Of a stretch of DNA of 58,269 nucleotides, positions 1 to 9,007 are shown in pieces. The notes beneath the pieces are model-generated. The model did no database searches and was not told where the DNA came from. It worked only from the letters and a program-made list of their open reading frames with translations. The DNA is from Bacteroidota bacterium (GTDB lineage Bacteria; Bacteroidota; Rhodothermia; Rhodothermales; UBA10348): assembly GCA_027622005.1 (NCBI GenBank), contig JAQBZH010000013.1:1-58269 (forward strand), read 5' to 3'. The stretch's first letter is position 1. Every line of letters begins with the position of its first letter. Position numbers and translations under genes: made by a program.

Positions 1-45
1 CGAAGATCACCCAGGCCGCGCCCTCTTTTCTATTTGTAATGGACG

Positions 46-216
46 TTAATTCCGTCCGTGTGTAGCCAGCACCCAAATAGCATGTACCAAACCGGGAATG
101 TATCCCAGAATGGTCAAAACGATATTGATCCAGAAGTGCATCCCAAAACCCACTTTGAAAAAAACGCCGACCGGGGGGATGATGATGGAGAGAACGACGC
201 GTAAAAAATCTGCCAT
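46..216 (-). CDS. Pmp3/YqaE (UPF0057) small membrane protein
   Basis: A 56-residue protein read by hand on the minus strand from the ATG at 216 to TAA at 46. It has two hydrophobic segments, about residues 4-20 and 29-50, joined by a short loop. Features typical of the Pmp3/YqaE family are visible: the early IIIPPVGVF stretch and the second-helix LTILGYIPGLVHAIWVL. Members are about 50-60 residues, sit in the plasma membrane and are linked to salt or membrane-potential stress in yeast and plants; the bacterial role is poorly defined. A GAGAAAG stretch lies upstream of the start. Family call is firm; function is not. Confidence 0.9.
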   Translation of the reverse strand: MADFLRVVLSIIIPPVGVFFKVGFGMHFWINIVLTILGYIPGLVHAIWVLATHGRN

Positions 217-384
217 GAGGCTTTCTCAAATTATGTAGAAAGGGGTCTTTCTAGGTTAATTCACCTTGTTTGGTGTCCTCTACGGAAAACCAAATGGTAG
301 GATGCGTCTACTTTGCAGAAGACCTTTCTCACACGCTAGCCAAGAACTTATCATTGGGACTGATTGCCAGCCGAATGCCACTGG

Positions 385-1887
385 CTATGGCGTAGCCCGA
401 AAAGCAGTTTCCGGGAGAGAAGCAAGAATGTCATCTTTAATTTGCATCATGTAGGCAAAAGCGGCATCGTGGTCGTTGGCGACTAAGCCATCCAAAATGG
501 CTTCCCGAATAGCGTTTTTAATTTCGCCGACGGCTTTCGAAGGAGCTAGGTTTAGCTCCGACATAATCTCTGCCCCATCCACAGGCGGCTGAAAATTCCG
601 AAGGTGGTCCTTTTCTTCGACTTCTTTGAACTTGGCCTCAACCGAATCAAAGGCCCGAAGGTAGCGGCGAACCTTTTTGGTATTTTTAGACGTGATGTCC
701 GCGCGAACCAAGAGCATCAGGTCTTCTATTAAGTCCCCTGCGTCGAATAACAATCGGCGGATAGCTGAATCTGTCACGGTGTCATCAACCAAGGAAACCG
801 GACGATGATGCAATCGAACAAGCTGCTGCACCGTTTTCATTCGATCATCTGAGGGTAGGCGTAGGGTCGTAAACAATTTGGGAATCATTCGAGCGCCTTT
901 TTCTTCGTGCCCGTGGAAGCTCCAACCAACCCCTTCCGCAAATCGTTTGCTTTTAGGCTTACCTATATCGTGAAGTAGTGCGGCCCAGCGCAGCCACAGC
1001 GTTTCCTCTGCCGGCCGATCCGCGACGCTTTCAACCAGGTTGTCAACGACCTGCAACGTGTGGAAGAAATTGTCCTTATGCCCAACACCATCTTGGATCT
1101 GAGCGCCTTGTAACGCGACCAAATCGGGAAAAAAATGATGCAGTACGCCGCACTCATAAAGGTATTTGAATCCCGATGACGGCTTGGAGCAGAGCATGAT
1201 TTTTTCGAGCTCCACGGCAATCCGCTCAGGGCTCACAATCGAAATCCGATCCGCACGGTCCTTCATCCCGGTAAAGGTGATCGGGTCGATGATAAATCCA
1301 AGCTGGCACGCAAACCGGGCTGCCCGAATGATGCGCAAGGGATCGTCTTCAAACGTTGCGATCGGGTCCAGCGGGGTACGAAGCACCCCGTTGCTGAGAT
1401 CGGCTATACCTCCAAACGGATCAAGAAGACTACCATATCGGTCGGGATGCAAATCCACGGCCATGGAGTTGACTGTAAAGTCCCTTCGGTGTTGATCGTC
1501 AGAAAGAGAGCCAGATTCCACGACTGGCTTACGTGAGTCCCGGGAGTAACTTTCTTTACGTGCCCCGACAAACTCTAAAACCAGTGAACCCAGTGAACCC
1601 GGAGCGGAGCTGTGGGGAATTCGAAGCGCCGCTGTCCCAAAATTTTCGTAAACGTGGACTACATCGCCGCCCACTTTTCTTCGAAGCGCTTCTGCTAGTC
1701 GAATTCCGCTTCGCTGGCCGATACAAACGAAGTCAATATCGGTTGTTTCGCGTCCTAAGAGTGCGTCCCGAACCACTCCACCTACAGCATAAGCTGCGAT
1801 CCCTTCGCTTTTTGCCACTTCGCCCACCTTTCGGAGGACGTCATCAAAGGGAATTTGGGCTAAAATGGGCTCAATGGAAGAAGCCAT
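385..1887 (-). CDS. cca: CCA tRNA nucleotidyltransferase with HD domain
   Basis: Class II nucleotidyltransferase that builds or repairs the 3' CCA end of tRNAs from CTP and ATP in the cytoplasm. Visible motifs: GGVVRD at residues 36-41, the metal-binding DID at 50-52, RRDFTVN at 134-140, DDPLRIIRAARF at 181-192 (the nucleotide/neck region), and an HD phosphohydrolase motif LLHDIGKPKS around 304-313. The 500-residue length and the fused C-terminal HD domain match the longer bacterial CCA enzymes. The tRNA-Gln in this window lacks an encoded CCA, so such an enzyme is needed. Poly(A) polymerase is the main alternative from the same superfamily, but the HD domain favours CCA. Confidence 0.9.
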   Translation of the reverse strand: MASSIEPILAQIPFDDVLRKVGEVAKSEGIAAYAVGGVVRDALLGRETTDIDFVCIGQRSGIRLAEALRRKVGGDVVHVYENFGTAALRIPHSSAPGSLGSLVLEFVGARKESYSRDSRKPVVESGSLSDDQHRRDFTVNSMAVDLHPDRYGSLLDPFGGIADLSNGVLRTPLDPIATFEDDPLRIIRAARFACQLGFIIDPITFTGMKDRADRISIVSPERIAVELEKIMLCSKPSSGFKYLYECGVLHHFFPDLVALQGAQIQDGVGHKDNFFHTLQVVDNLVESVADRPAEETLWLRWAALLHDIGKPKSKRFAEGVGWSFHGHEEKGARMIPKLFTTLRLPSDDRMKTVQQLVRLHHRPVSLVDDTVTDSAIRRLLFDAGDLIEDLMLLVRADITSKNTKKVRRYLRAFDSVEAKFKEVEEKDHLRNFQPPVDGAEIMSELNLAPSKAVGEIKNAIREAILDGLVANDHDAAFAYMMQIKDDILASLPETAFRATP

Positions 1888-1914
1888 GCGTCGGAGTAAC
1901 TGCTAAAAAGCGCC

Positions 1915-2991
1915 TTATTGAATTCTTCGGTTCACCAAGCGAGATACTCCACCCGGTCCCGCTGCCCATCCATGGTCGACATCAACGAAAGAAACCGTCC
2001 AGAAATTATCATCGCTAATCCTTGACCAGGTCAACCCGTTGTCGGACGAAAAGGCAGTTCCCGTAGGAGCAACCCCTACCAATGTGGGGGTTGGAGCTCC
2101 AGGTACGTAGGACGATCCGTAAACCGAGCCACCAATGGGGGCTTTTCCTGCAAAGGCCCAAGTCGCGCCGCCATCGGTTGATATGGCGACGTTTTGATAG
2201 ATGGAATCCCGTTGAGTAAAATCTCCACCGAGAACAGCTAAATGGTTGGTATCGAGGACAGATAGAGTTGAGATGCCTTGTGTGGTGGTTAAACTTTCAA
2301 TCGGTGTGATAACTTCCGACCACGTTGCCCCGAAATCGGATGTATGTAGGACCCGCGTATCCTTCGCAGAAGCTCCTGTCGCAATCCAACCATGCCCGCC
2401 TGCAGCCGTCTGGACACAGGTCCCGCTCGCGGCAAAAGCTCCTTCGCCTTCGCGGGCGTCCGGCACTAATCCTGGATCGATTCGCGACCACGTAACACCG
2501 CCGTCTGAGGTTTGAATAAGGGTAAATTCTCCTTCAAACGAATCGCTGAATGCTAGCCCATGTTGATTGTCCCAAAAAGAGAAGCAATCAAAAAAAGCTT
2601 TGGGATCTTGATTTTCAAAGGAGAGGGTCCAAGCCGCGCCGCCATCCACCGTTTTGTAAATCCGGGATGATGGACCGTTTCCAATCGATAATACAAAGGC
2701 TTCTTGCCCGTTAAAGGCATGGACATCGCGAAATTGCAGCGTATCCGCGCCTGGGACAAACATGGTCGACCATGAAACCCCACCGTCAACCGTTTTGACG
2801 ACTCGTCCAGCACTTCCCGCCGCCCACACCGTAGTGGTATCTACAGCATGAATGCCAATAAAAAAGGAAGTCGTGTCGTCGTATTGTCTCTCCCAAATGG
2901 GGTCCTGGACGGACAATACTATAGGTTCTGAAGGAGAACAGCCAATTCCAAGGACAAATAGGACGGCTACGACGAGAAAATTACGTGTCAT
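1915..2991 (-). CDS. YCF48/HCF136-like beta-propeller lipoprotein
   Basis: A secreted lipoprotein of 358 residues. I start it at the ATG at 2991, not the upstream codon at 3018, because this places a signal peptide directly at the N-terminus with an LGIGC lipobox. The rest consists of repeated blades carrying SxDGGxTW-type motifs (VDGGVSWS, VDGGAAWTL, TSDGGVTWS, STDGGATW, SSDNGLTWS), as in the photosystem II stability factor/YCF48 and sialidase-like propellers. In heterotrophic Bacteroidota such proteins are exported and their ligands are mostly unknown. It ends 27 bases before the start of cca and could be co-transcribed with it. Function beyond the fold is not claimed. Confidence 0.8.
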   Translation of the reverse strand: MTRNFLVVAVLFVLGIGCSPSEPIVLSVQDPIWERQYDDTTSFFIGIHAVDTTTVWAAGSAGRVVKTVDGGVSWSTMFVPGADTLQFRDVHAFNGQEAFVLSIGNGPSSRIYKTVDGGAAWTLSFENQDPKAFFDCFSFWDNQHGLAFSDSFEGEFTLIQTSDGGVTWSRIDPGLVPDAREGEGAFAASGTCVQTAAGGHGWIATGASAKDTRVLHTSDFGATWSEVITPIESLTTTQGISTLSVLDTNHLAVLGGDFTQRDSIYQNVAISTDGGATWAFAGKAPIGGSVYGSSYVPGAPTPTLVGVAPTGTAFSSDNGLTWSRISDDNFWTVSFVDVDHGWAAGPGGVSRLVNRRIQ

Positions 2992-3175
2992 GATCGGAGT
3001 GAGTTGGTGGAGCCCCAATTTACATGTTTGACATCAATTCCTAGTCATGTTTTGGGCTTGGAATGTTCCTTCCTGGGATTCCATCCATTTTCGGTCCGTC
3101 ATCCGAGACGAGGGACGGAACCTTTACTAAACGCTGCCATACTGATTTTTAGCCTCAACAAACCGATCCTATGCC

Positions 3176-3655
3176 GTGAAAAAGAAAGCCATCATCCTCG
3201 TAAGTGTTTTACTCTTGTCCCTAGCGGGCGTTTTTGCCTACAAGAGCGACGGTGCCCCTACACTGGTAGTGTACAAAAGTGCTTCTTGTGGATGCTGTAA
3301 AGGTTGGGTTGAGCACATGAAGGAAGCAGGATTCACTGTTGAGGTTCATGATGTCGAGGATATGACTGCGGTCAAGCAGCAACAGGGCGTTAACGGATCG
3401 CTTGCTTCCTGTCACACGGCTGTGATCGACGGCTATGTCATTGAAGGACACGTTCCAGCCGAAGATGTTACACGCCTACTAGCCGAGAGACCAGCCATTT
3501 TAGGATTGGCCGTTCCCCAAATGCCAGTGGGCACTCCCGGGATGGAGCAAGGGTCCCCTGAGAACTACGACGCGTACGATATTATCACATTTGACGGTTC
3601 GGGTGCTACATCCGTTTATCGCAGCGTGCCGGGCGGTTCTGCAACCAAGCTATAA
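3176..3655 (+). CDS. DUF411 metal-binding protein, exported
   Basis: A 159-residue protein with a GTG start (3176) and an N-terminal hydrophobic signal or anchor at residues 5-21. The DUF411 hallmarks are present: a thioredoxin-like VVYKSASCGCCKGW segment with Cys38, Cys40 and Cys41, then SCHT (Cys79-His80) and IEGHVP at 89-94. DUF411 proteins are usually found in copper or other heavy-metal resistance loci and probably bind metal in the periplasm. It stands alone on the plus strand between minus-strand genes. A multicopper oxidase is encoded about 50 kb away, too far for a shared operon. No Shine-Dalgarno sequence is obvious. Confidence 0.85.
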   Translation: MKKKAIILVSVLLLSLAGVFAYKSDGAPTLVVYKSASCGCCKGWVEHMKEAGFTVEVHDVEDMTAVKQQQGVNGSLASCHTAVIDGYVIEGHVPAEDVTRLLAERPAILGLAVPQMPVGTPGMEQGSPENYDAYDIITFDGSGATSVYRSVPGGSATKL

Positions 3656-3664
3656 TAACAAACG

Positions 3665-3698
3665 CGCTTAGCGGCCATAGTCTTCTGACCGCTAAGCG
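3665..3698 (+). terminator. Hairpin downstream of DUF411 gene
   Basis: A perfect 10-bp inverted repeat (CGCTTAGCGG ... CCGCTAAGCG) with a 14-base loop begins nine bases after the DUF411 stop codon. No T-run follows, so it may be a weak or factor-assisted terminator, or an mRNA-stabilising 3' stem. It lies between convergent genes. Confidence 0.45.
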
Positions 3699-3759
3699 GG
3701 CTGTGTATTGGGCAGAATTGATCTGATGTGATCAGAAGAATTCGTCTATTTAGATTCGA

Positions 3760-4485
3760 CTATTCTGCAGCGGGTTTGTCGATACGACGCACGCGGATGT
3801 TTTTAAACCATACTTCGCCGTGGTCACCTTGAAAAGCGATATGGCCGGTGGTGGTGGTGCCATACGTTGGATAATCCACCCATTTTGAAGCAGCTACAGC
3901 CGCTGTGTGCGTTTCGCTTCCTTTCTCGTATTCGACTACTTTGACGTCGTTGAGCCAATGCTCAACCCAATTGCCGTCGACCACGATCCGCGTTTTATTC
4001 CATTCACCCGCAGGCTTGTTGGCCGCTTCTGAAGGCGCTTGGACATCGTAGTTTGAAGCCGCACTGTTTTTGCCAATAACTCCGTCGTTGAAGGCCGCAT
4101 CATCCAATAATTGGTATTCAGGGCCTGTCATCCAAGGTGCATCCCCAGCGGATTCGTCCACATGCCACATAATGCCGCTATTTCCACCGGCAGCCACCTT
4201 CCATTCGAGTTCCAATTCAAAATTGGTAAAGGTTTCCCGGGTAATGATATCCATTCCGGCGCCTGGGGTCGATGCAAACATAGCCCCTTCCGTCATGGTC
4301 CAGCCGACTGGCATCACTTCTTGCTTGTAGCCCCGCCATTGGTCCATGGAAGTGCCGTCAAATAGTGCAATCCACTGGTGCCCCGTGGCGTCGTGATCCA
4401 TTTCTGACATTTCTGATTCAGCTTTATCGCTTGACTGGCAGCCTGTAAAGACCACAAACATCAATATAAAAAGAAGGGTTTTCAT
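3760..4485 (-). CDS. DUF1080 lipoprotein, 3-keto-disaccharide hydrolase family
   Basis: A 241-residue lipoprotein (VVFTGC lipobox at residues 11-16) with one concanavalin-like jelly-roll DUF1080 domain. Visible family features: WIALFDGTSMDQWRG near residue 37, EWKVAAGGNSGIMW in the middle, GPEYQLLDD, the HWLNDVKVVEYE strand and the closing IAFQGDHGEVWFKNIRVR. Characterised members cleave 3-keto-disaccharides or 3-keto-glucosides outside the cytoplasm. It is the last gene of a minus-strand run with a sugar isomerase/epimerase (21 bases upstream) and an MFS permease, which supports a role in sugar catabolism. The actual substrate cannot be read from the sequence. Confidence 0.88.
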   Translation of the reverse strand: MKTLLFILMFVVFTGCQSSDKAESEMSEMDHDATGHQWIALFDGTSMDQWRGYKQEVMPVGWTMTEGAMFASTPGAGMDIITRETFTNFELELEWKVAAGGNSGIMWHVDESAGDAPWMTGPEYQLLDDAAFNDGVIGKNSAASNYDVQAPSEAANKPAGEWNKTRIVVDGNWVEHWLNDVKVVEYEKGSETHTAAVAASKWVDYPTYGTTTTGHIAFQGDHGEVWFKNIRVRRIDKPAAE

Positions 4486-4506
4486 TCGTATTGGAAGGTG
4501 AAAAAG

Positions 4507-5448
4507 TTAAACATATTCAGGTTCGAGCGCAGTGCGGCAGAGCTCAAGAAGGTCTTTGGTTAGCTTGATGCCTTCGGCTTCAGAAACTTCAGAGCCTTCA
4601 AATTCAATACCAATATGGCCTCGATATCCTGCTGCCAGAACGATTCGCAACAGGCGCATATAGTCTTTATCGCGCTCGTTTCCAGCTGCGTCAAAATTGT
4701 GGCTCTTGGCACTAACACCTTTGGCGAAAGGCATGAGTTCTTCGACACCCAAATACATGTCGTACCAACCGCCCAGATCTTCGCCCATGTTGAAGTTTCC
4801 AAAGTCTGGAAGGGTACCACATCTCGGAAGATTTACGGTCGTCATGACCTCAGCCAACCACTTGCCGTTGGAAGAAATACCGCCGTGGTTTTCAACAATT
4901 ACATTGATTTCTGCTTGATTGCCATACTCAGTCAGCCTTCTCAGTCCATCTGCAGCTAGATCCCTTTGAATTTCCCAGATCCCTTCGCTGGAAGCATTGA
5001 CGCGGATGGAGTGACAACCCAATTCTTTAGCGATATCGATCCAGCGATAGTGGTTTTCGACCGCCAAGATCCGTTCTTTTTCATCGGGATCGCCGAGACG
5101 ACCTTCGCCATCGCACATTATGAGGACGTTCGTTATGCCCTCATTAACGCAGATATTCTTGAGCTCCTGAACATACTTTGGGTCCCTTGATTCCTCTTTC
5201 ATGAACGAATTGACGTACTCCACCGCATCAATCCCAAATGCTTCCCGAGCCCTTATTGGAAACTCAAGGTTGGTCATTTCTTTGGCCTGTAGCGCCTGAT
5301 GCAACGACCATTGGGCTAGAGAAATCTGAAAAAGAGGCGCCACCGGAATAGCGATAGGCTCCTTATCGGGGGCGCAAGCAAGGGGAAATAAGCTGGCTCC
5401 TGCCACGCCGAGAGCGGTGCGCTTCATAAAATCACGTCGATCAATCAT
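4507..5448 (-). CDS. Sugar phosphate isomerase/epimerase, Tat-exported
   Basis: A 313-residue xylose-isomerase-like TIM-barrel protein. The N-terminus carries a twin-arginine signal (RRDFMKRTALGVAGASLF), so it is probably exported folded with its metal. Barrel features include QISLAQWSLH, the VIVENHGG strand with its metal-ligand Glu and His, GTLPDFGNF, AKSHNFDAAG and IGIEFEGSE near the end. The start at 5448 lies two bases after the stop of the MFS gene, with AGAGG overlapping that gene's end as ribosome site, so the two are translationally close. With DUF1080 and the permease it probably interconverts keto-sugar intermediates. Exact reaction unknown. Confidence 0.85.
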   Translation of the reverse strand: MIDRRDFMKRTALGVAGASLFPLACAPDKEPIAIPVAPLFQISLAQWSLHQALQAKEMTNLEFPIRAREAFGIDAVEYVNSFMKEESRDPKYVQELKNICVNEGITNVLIMCDGEGRLGDPDEKERILAVENHYRWIDIAKELGCHSIRVNASSEGIWEIQRDLAADGLRRLTEYGNQAEINVIVENHGGISSNGKWLAEVMTTVNLPRCGTLPDFGNFNMGEDLGGWYDMYLGVEELMPFAKGVSAKSHNFDAAGNERDKDYMRLLRIVLAAGYRGHIGIEFEGSEVSEAEGIKLTKDLLELCRTALEPEYV

Positions 5449-5450
5449 AA

Positions 5451-6665
5451 TTAAACCTCTGAGGAATCTACCCGGTCCTTAAATGCAAAGATAAACAAGA
5501 CCATTATCAAGCAGGCAAATGCCGCTGGAATCCACCAAAAAGACTGCCAGGCGGCAGCGGAAAGGGTTTCTCCGCCATCTTTTAATAAGTTATTCAGCCA
5601 ACCGGAGACCTGAGCGCCGATCAGCATGCCGAGGCCCAGCGTTATCAAGACCAAAAGGCCCTGCGCCTGCCCGCGGATTTCAGGTGTTGATTTTTTATCT
5701 ACGTAAATCTGACCGGTGACGAAGAAAAAGTCGTAGCAAATGCCGTGGAGCAATACGCCAAACATAATCATCCAGACCACGCTGGAGGGTGCTGCAGCGG
5801 CGAAAAGCGCATATCGGAGCACCCAAGCGCCCATGCCCACAACGAGCATCCACTTGACGCCCAGACGCCGGAAGAAGAAGGGCATAAGTACCATGAAGAG
5901 GACCTCGGACATCTGCCCGAAGCTCATCTTGAAGGCCACATTCGACAGATTGACGTCGTTTGCAAAGATGGGAGCGAAGTTATAGTACGCTGCAAGGGGG
6001 ATGCAGATCAGGAAGGAGGAGATAATGAAGACGTAAAACGAGCGACTGCCCAGCTTGGCCATGGCATCGAGGCCCAAAATCTCGCGAGCGGTAATTTTAC
6101 CCTTTCCGGCCCCAGGAGGAGGTGTGTGGGGGAGCGAGAAGCTAAACAACCCCATAAGAATAGAGGCTCCGCCGGCCACGTAAAACGGAACCGCAGTCGT
6201 TTCCGCTTTAAGGCCCAAACTGACCATCACACCGGCCACAATCCAGCCAATCGTTCCAAACACCCGAATGAGCGGAAACTGCTTCTCCTGATCGGTTATG
6301 TTGTGAAACGCGAGGGTATTCGTCAGCCCAATGGTTGGCATGTAGCACAGCATGTGAACCGCCAACAGGACGATGAAAACGACGGGGGATCCCGAATAAA
6401 AAGGTGCCGCAATAATGGCCACGCCGCCCAGCAAATGCATCACCCCTAGAACCTTTTCAACATCAAAATAGCGATCCGCGATCATGCCCAAGAAAAAAGG
6501 CGAAATGACAGCAGCCAGGGGTCCTACGGTATAGGCCCAATGAGAAATATCCCCCATCCCGTTGTCCCCCATGAAGATACCGACGGTCACGTACCAGGCT
6601 CCCCAGATAAAAAACTGGAGAAACATCATGACGGACAATCGAGCGCCGAGAGCAGTTTGATTCAT
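5451..6665 (-). CDS. MFS permease, nucleoside:H+ symporter (NupG-like) family
   Basis: A 404-residue integral membrane protein with about 12 predicted hydrophobic helices. The opening MMFLQFFIWGAWYVTVGIFM and the loop FFLGMIADRYFDVEKVLGVMH are characteristic of the NHS (NupG/XapB-like) branch of the major facilitator superfamily. In Bacteroidota and Planctomycetes this branch commonly sits beside Gfo/Idh oxidoreductases, DUF1080 proteins and sugar isomerases, and is thought to carry sugars or sugar derivatives rather than nucleosides. Here it lies between the DUF5916 gene (29 bases upstream) and the isomerase (2 bases downstream), so one transcript is likely. Confidence 0.88.
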   Translation of the reverse strand: MNQTALGARLSVMMFLQFFIWGAWYVTVGIFMGDNGMGDISHWAYTVGPLAAVISPFFLGMIADRYFDVEKVLGVMHLLGGVAIIAAPFYSGSPVVFIVLLAVHMLCYMPTIGLTNTLAFHNITDQEKQFPLIRVFGTIGWIVAGVMVSLGLKAETTAVPFYVAGGASILMGLFSFSLPHTPPPGAGKGKITAREILGLDAMAKLGSRSFYVFIISSFLICIPLAAYYNFAPIFANDVNLSNVAFKMSFGQMSEVLFMVLMPFFFRRLGVKWMLVVGMGAWVLRYALFAAAAPSSVVWMIMFGVLLHGICYDFFFVTGQIYVDKKSTPEIRGQAQGLLVLITLGLGMLIGAQVSGWLNNLLKDGGETLSAAAWQSFWWIPAAFACLIMVLFIFAFKDRVDSSEV

Positions 6666-6694
6666 AGGTCCTTTTGAATGGGTGAAAGATCGCT

Positions 6695-8929
6695 CTATTT
6701 AATGAAAGTATAGCTGTACTTCAACAATAACGTTCGCCCACTTAGCCGTGGTGCGATTGGATCCTTCGCGAATCGATCCGTGTGAATCCCTTCATTATAA
6801 ACCAGATAGAAATCGTTTCCTTCTTTCGGGTTAAAACGAAGGCGGAAGTTGCCCAGCAGAAAATCGGCATCGGAACCATACTGCACAAAACTGGAAACGG
6901 AGAATCTGCGATTGAAGGTCAGTCCAACTTTCAAACGCATGGTATGCGCATCAAACGTTTCTTGACGAGTCGCAAACTTCACGTGGTCAAACTGGTAGCT
7001 CCCACTGAGTTCCAACACCTTCGAGACGTTCCACTTAGGCGCGGTCTGGATGGTGAATCGATTGCCATCGAAAAACTGCCCAAGAACGACAAAATTAGTA
7101 GATGTTATAGCCTTTGATCCCCAGGTTGTCGCCGTAATCTTTACCTCGTTATAGGTGTATCGATCAACCGGAATTTCAATCTTGTCTGACAGTTCAAAAG
7201 CTTCATCGAGGTTTTCAGTCCAGCGACTTGCTTGCAATTCCACTGTGAAATCGGTCCAGGTCTGGATGGTCCCTTTTATGGTCGACTCTCGCGTTTGTAA
7301 CTGCTGCGTCGAATTGCCAACAAACACATCGGTATAGGCAAATCCTTCAATTCGTTTTAGCCTATCACTCTCTTTTCCGAGCCGACCCCATCCACCTTGG
7401 AACTTGGCTTCTGTGTAATCTTCTCTCATTTCAAACCCCATGTCAGGTCGATAGTCGATCCCGGCTCGGTTGAATTCAAAAGAGTATCTAAATCCTTCGG
7501 TTGCTTCCCGTCGTAGGTGCGCTCGAAGTCGGGTCGCGTCAAAACCGCGTTCGACCTCTTCATCGAACGTGTGAACGGCCGCCAATGAAAGGTAGTCTTC
7601 TCCTCGAAGTCTGACGATGCCGTCGATTCCAAGTCCAATGTTCTGCCCGCCCTTTTCTCCAATCCTCGTTGTGACAATACCACCAGCGAACGAGTTGGCG
7701 TTAAGTACCTGCCTGCGAAGTCTAACGACTCCAAAGTTTTCGGCAGGCAAGCCATTTTGTCGCCCAGATTGCATGTTCAAAACGCCTACATCCCAACTTC
7801 CCACCTTGCCTACAATTTTGGCCCCCCCAAGGAGAGGTACCAATTCTTCGTCATTGATCCCGATCTGCCGGGTGTAAAAAAGACGGTTGCTTTGACCGAA
7901 ATTGAGTTCAAAGTTGGTGGATCGTTCTTGAAAAAATAACCGCTGCTCTGGGAAAAACAGAGAAAAACGGGTCAGATTGATCTGTTGATCATCGGCTTCG
8001 ACCTGAGCAAAATCGGTATTTGCCGTCAAATCCAACGTCAAATTGCTGGTTAGACCCACTTTGACGTCGAGCCCTACATCGAAAGTCGGTCCTGAATCCT
8101 GTTCGTAGGCGGTCTCGGCGTCATTTAGGGTATTGCTGCGACTAGATCCTCCCAGTAAGTAAGGGGTGATATACGTGGCACGTTTTGGCTCAATACGCTC
8201 AAAAACGACCTCCTGTGCTATAGAAGGCTTGAATAAGCTGAAAAAGCCCCAGGTTTTTCGTCGTTCTGGATATAAGTGCATCTCGTTAGCTCGAGACAAA
8301 TATCGATAGACGCCAAGGCCCATTTTTGTGACATCGTTGCTTGAATTGAAGCGGAGGCTTGAGAGCGGGACTCGAATTTCAGCATCCCAACCATGGCTCC
8401 CAACGCTGGTTTCAGCGTCCCAGAAGGCGTTCCAAGGGATATTATATGGAGCCTCTCCCTGCGCATCGTTGAGAATCGCTACGTCGATTCGGACACCCGC
8501 TGCAGAAACGATAAACAACAGGTTGTTTTCCTTGTCGTTAAAGGTGTCCAGCATTAGCGCTACTTGATCATAGTTAGACTCCCACGCATCGCGCTTAAAA
8601 GTTGTTTGTGCAATTTTATCCGGCTCTGAATCAAAGCAGACGCAGGAGAAATAGACGAATTGATCATCGTACGCGACCCGAAATTCCGTTTTTTGGCTTG
8701 CAGGAGCTCCATACGAAGGGTCGTAAACGTGAAACGGAATGGGAGTAATCTCTTGCCACGCCGCTTCATTGACCTTTCCATCAATCGCGATCGCTCCGTT
8801 CATACGCTGAATGAGGACCGGTTTATCGCTTCGGAATTCGTGATCCGAGAAAGTGGCGTACTGAGCAAGAACAGGTTGGGCACCCGTCAGGAAAGAGACC
8901 AACAAAAGAACGAAGTAATATTTAGTCAA
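6695..8929 (-). CDS. DUF5916 outer-membrane protein with CBM9-like domain
   Basis: A 744-residue exported protein (signal peptide ending about residue 22, VLAQ). The N-terminal part, about residues 40-210, is a carbohydrate-binding family 9-like domain (IDGKVNEAAWQEI, FRVAYDDQFVYFSCVCFDSEPDK, WDAEIRVPLSSLRF). The remainder matches DUF5916: LTANTDFAQVEADDQQINLTRF, FFPEQRLFFQERSTNFE, then many alternating beta-strand segments ending in YSYTFIK, as expected for a beta-barrel. It is the first gene of the permease/isomerase/DUF1080 run, suggesting that it binds or admits a glycan at the outer membrane. No enzymatic activity can be assigned. Confidence 0.85.
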   Translation of the reverse strand: MTKYYFVLLLVSFLTGAQPVLAQYATFSDHEFRSDKPVLIQRMNGAIAIDGKVNEAAWQEITPIPFHVYDPSYGAPASQKTEFRVAYDDQFVYFSCVCFDSEPDKIAQTTFKRDAWESNYDQVALMLDTFNDKENNLLFIVSAAGVRIDVAILNDAQGEAPYNIPWNAFWDAETSVGSHGWDAEIRVPLSSLRFNSSNDVTKMGLGVYRYLSRANEMHLYPERRKTWGFFSLFKPSIAQEVVFERIEPKRATYITPYLLGGSSRSNTLNDAETAYEQDSGPTFDVGLDVKVGLTSNLTLDLTANTDFAQVEADDQQINLTRFSLFFPEQRLFFQERSTNFELNFGQSNRLFYTRQIGINDEELVPLLGGAKIVGKVGSWDVGVLNMQSGRQNGLPAENFGVVRLRRQVLNANSFAGGIVTTRIGEKGGQNIGLGIDGIVRLRGEDYLSLAAVHTFDEEVERGFDATRLRAHLRREATEGFRYSFEFNRAGIDYRPDMGFEMREDYTEAKFQGGWGRLGKESDRLKRIEGFAYTDVFVGNSTQQLQTRESTIKGTIQTWTDFTVELQASRWTENLDEAFELSDKIEIPVDRYTYNEVKITATTWGSKAITSTNFVVLGQFFDGNRFTIQTAPKWNVSKVLELSGSYQFDHVKFATRQETFDAHTMRLKVGLTFNRRFSVSSFVQYGSDADFLLGNFRLRFNPKEGNDFYLVYNEGIHTDRFAKDPIAPRLSGRTLLLKYSYTFIK

Positions 8930-8974
8930 AACCTAGTTTTACAAGTAAATCCACAGTTAAAAAAATCCGATGAC

Positions 8975-9006
8975 CGCCAGGAGCCCGTGGCCGGCGCCAG
9001 GAGCCC
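8975..9006. repeat. 12-bp direct repeat between ridA-like gene and DUF5916
   Basis: CGCCAGGAGCCC occurs twice, at 8975-8986 and 8995-9006, in a GC-rich patch just after the RidA-like stop codon. The patch is unlike the AT-rich spacer next to it. It may be a replication-slippage scar or part of a 3' stem; no function is evident. Confidence 0.5.
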
Positions 9007-9007
9007 A

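Noticed and set aside
5745-6449. 234-residue frame on the plus strand
   Set aside because: It is antisense to the MFS permease, has the biased composition expected of a shadow frame and lacks any family motif.
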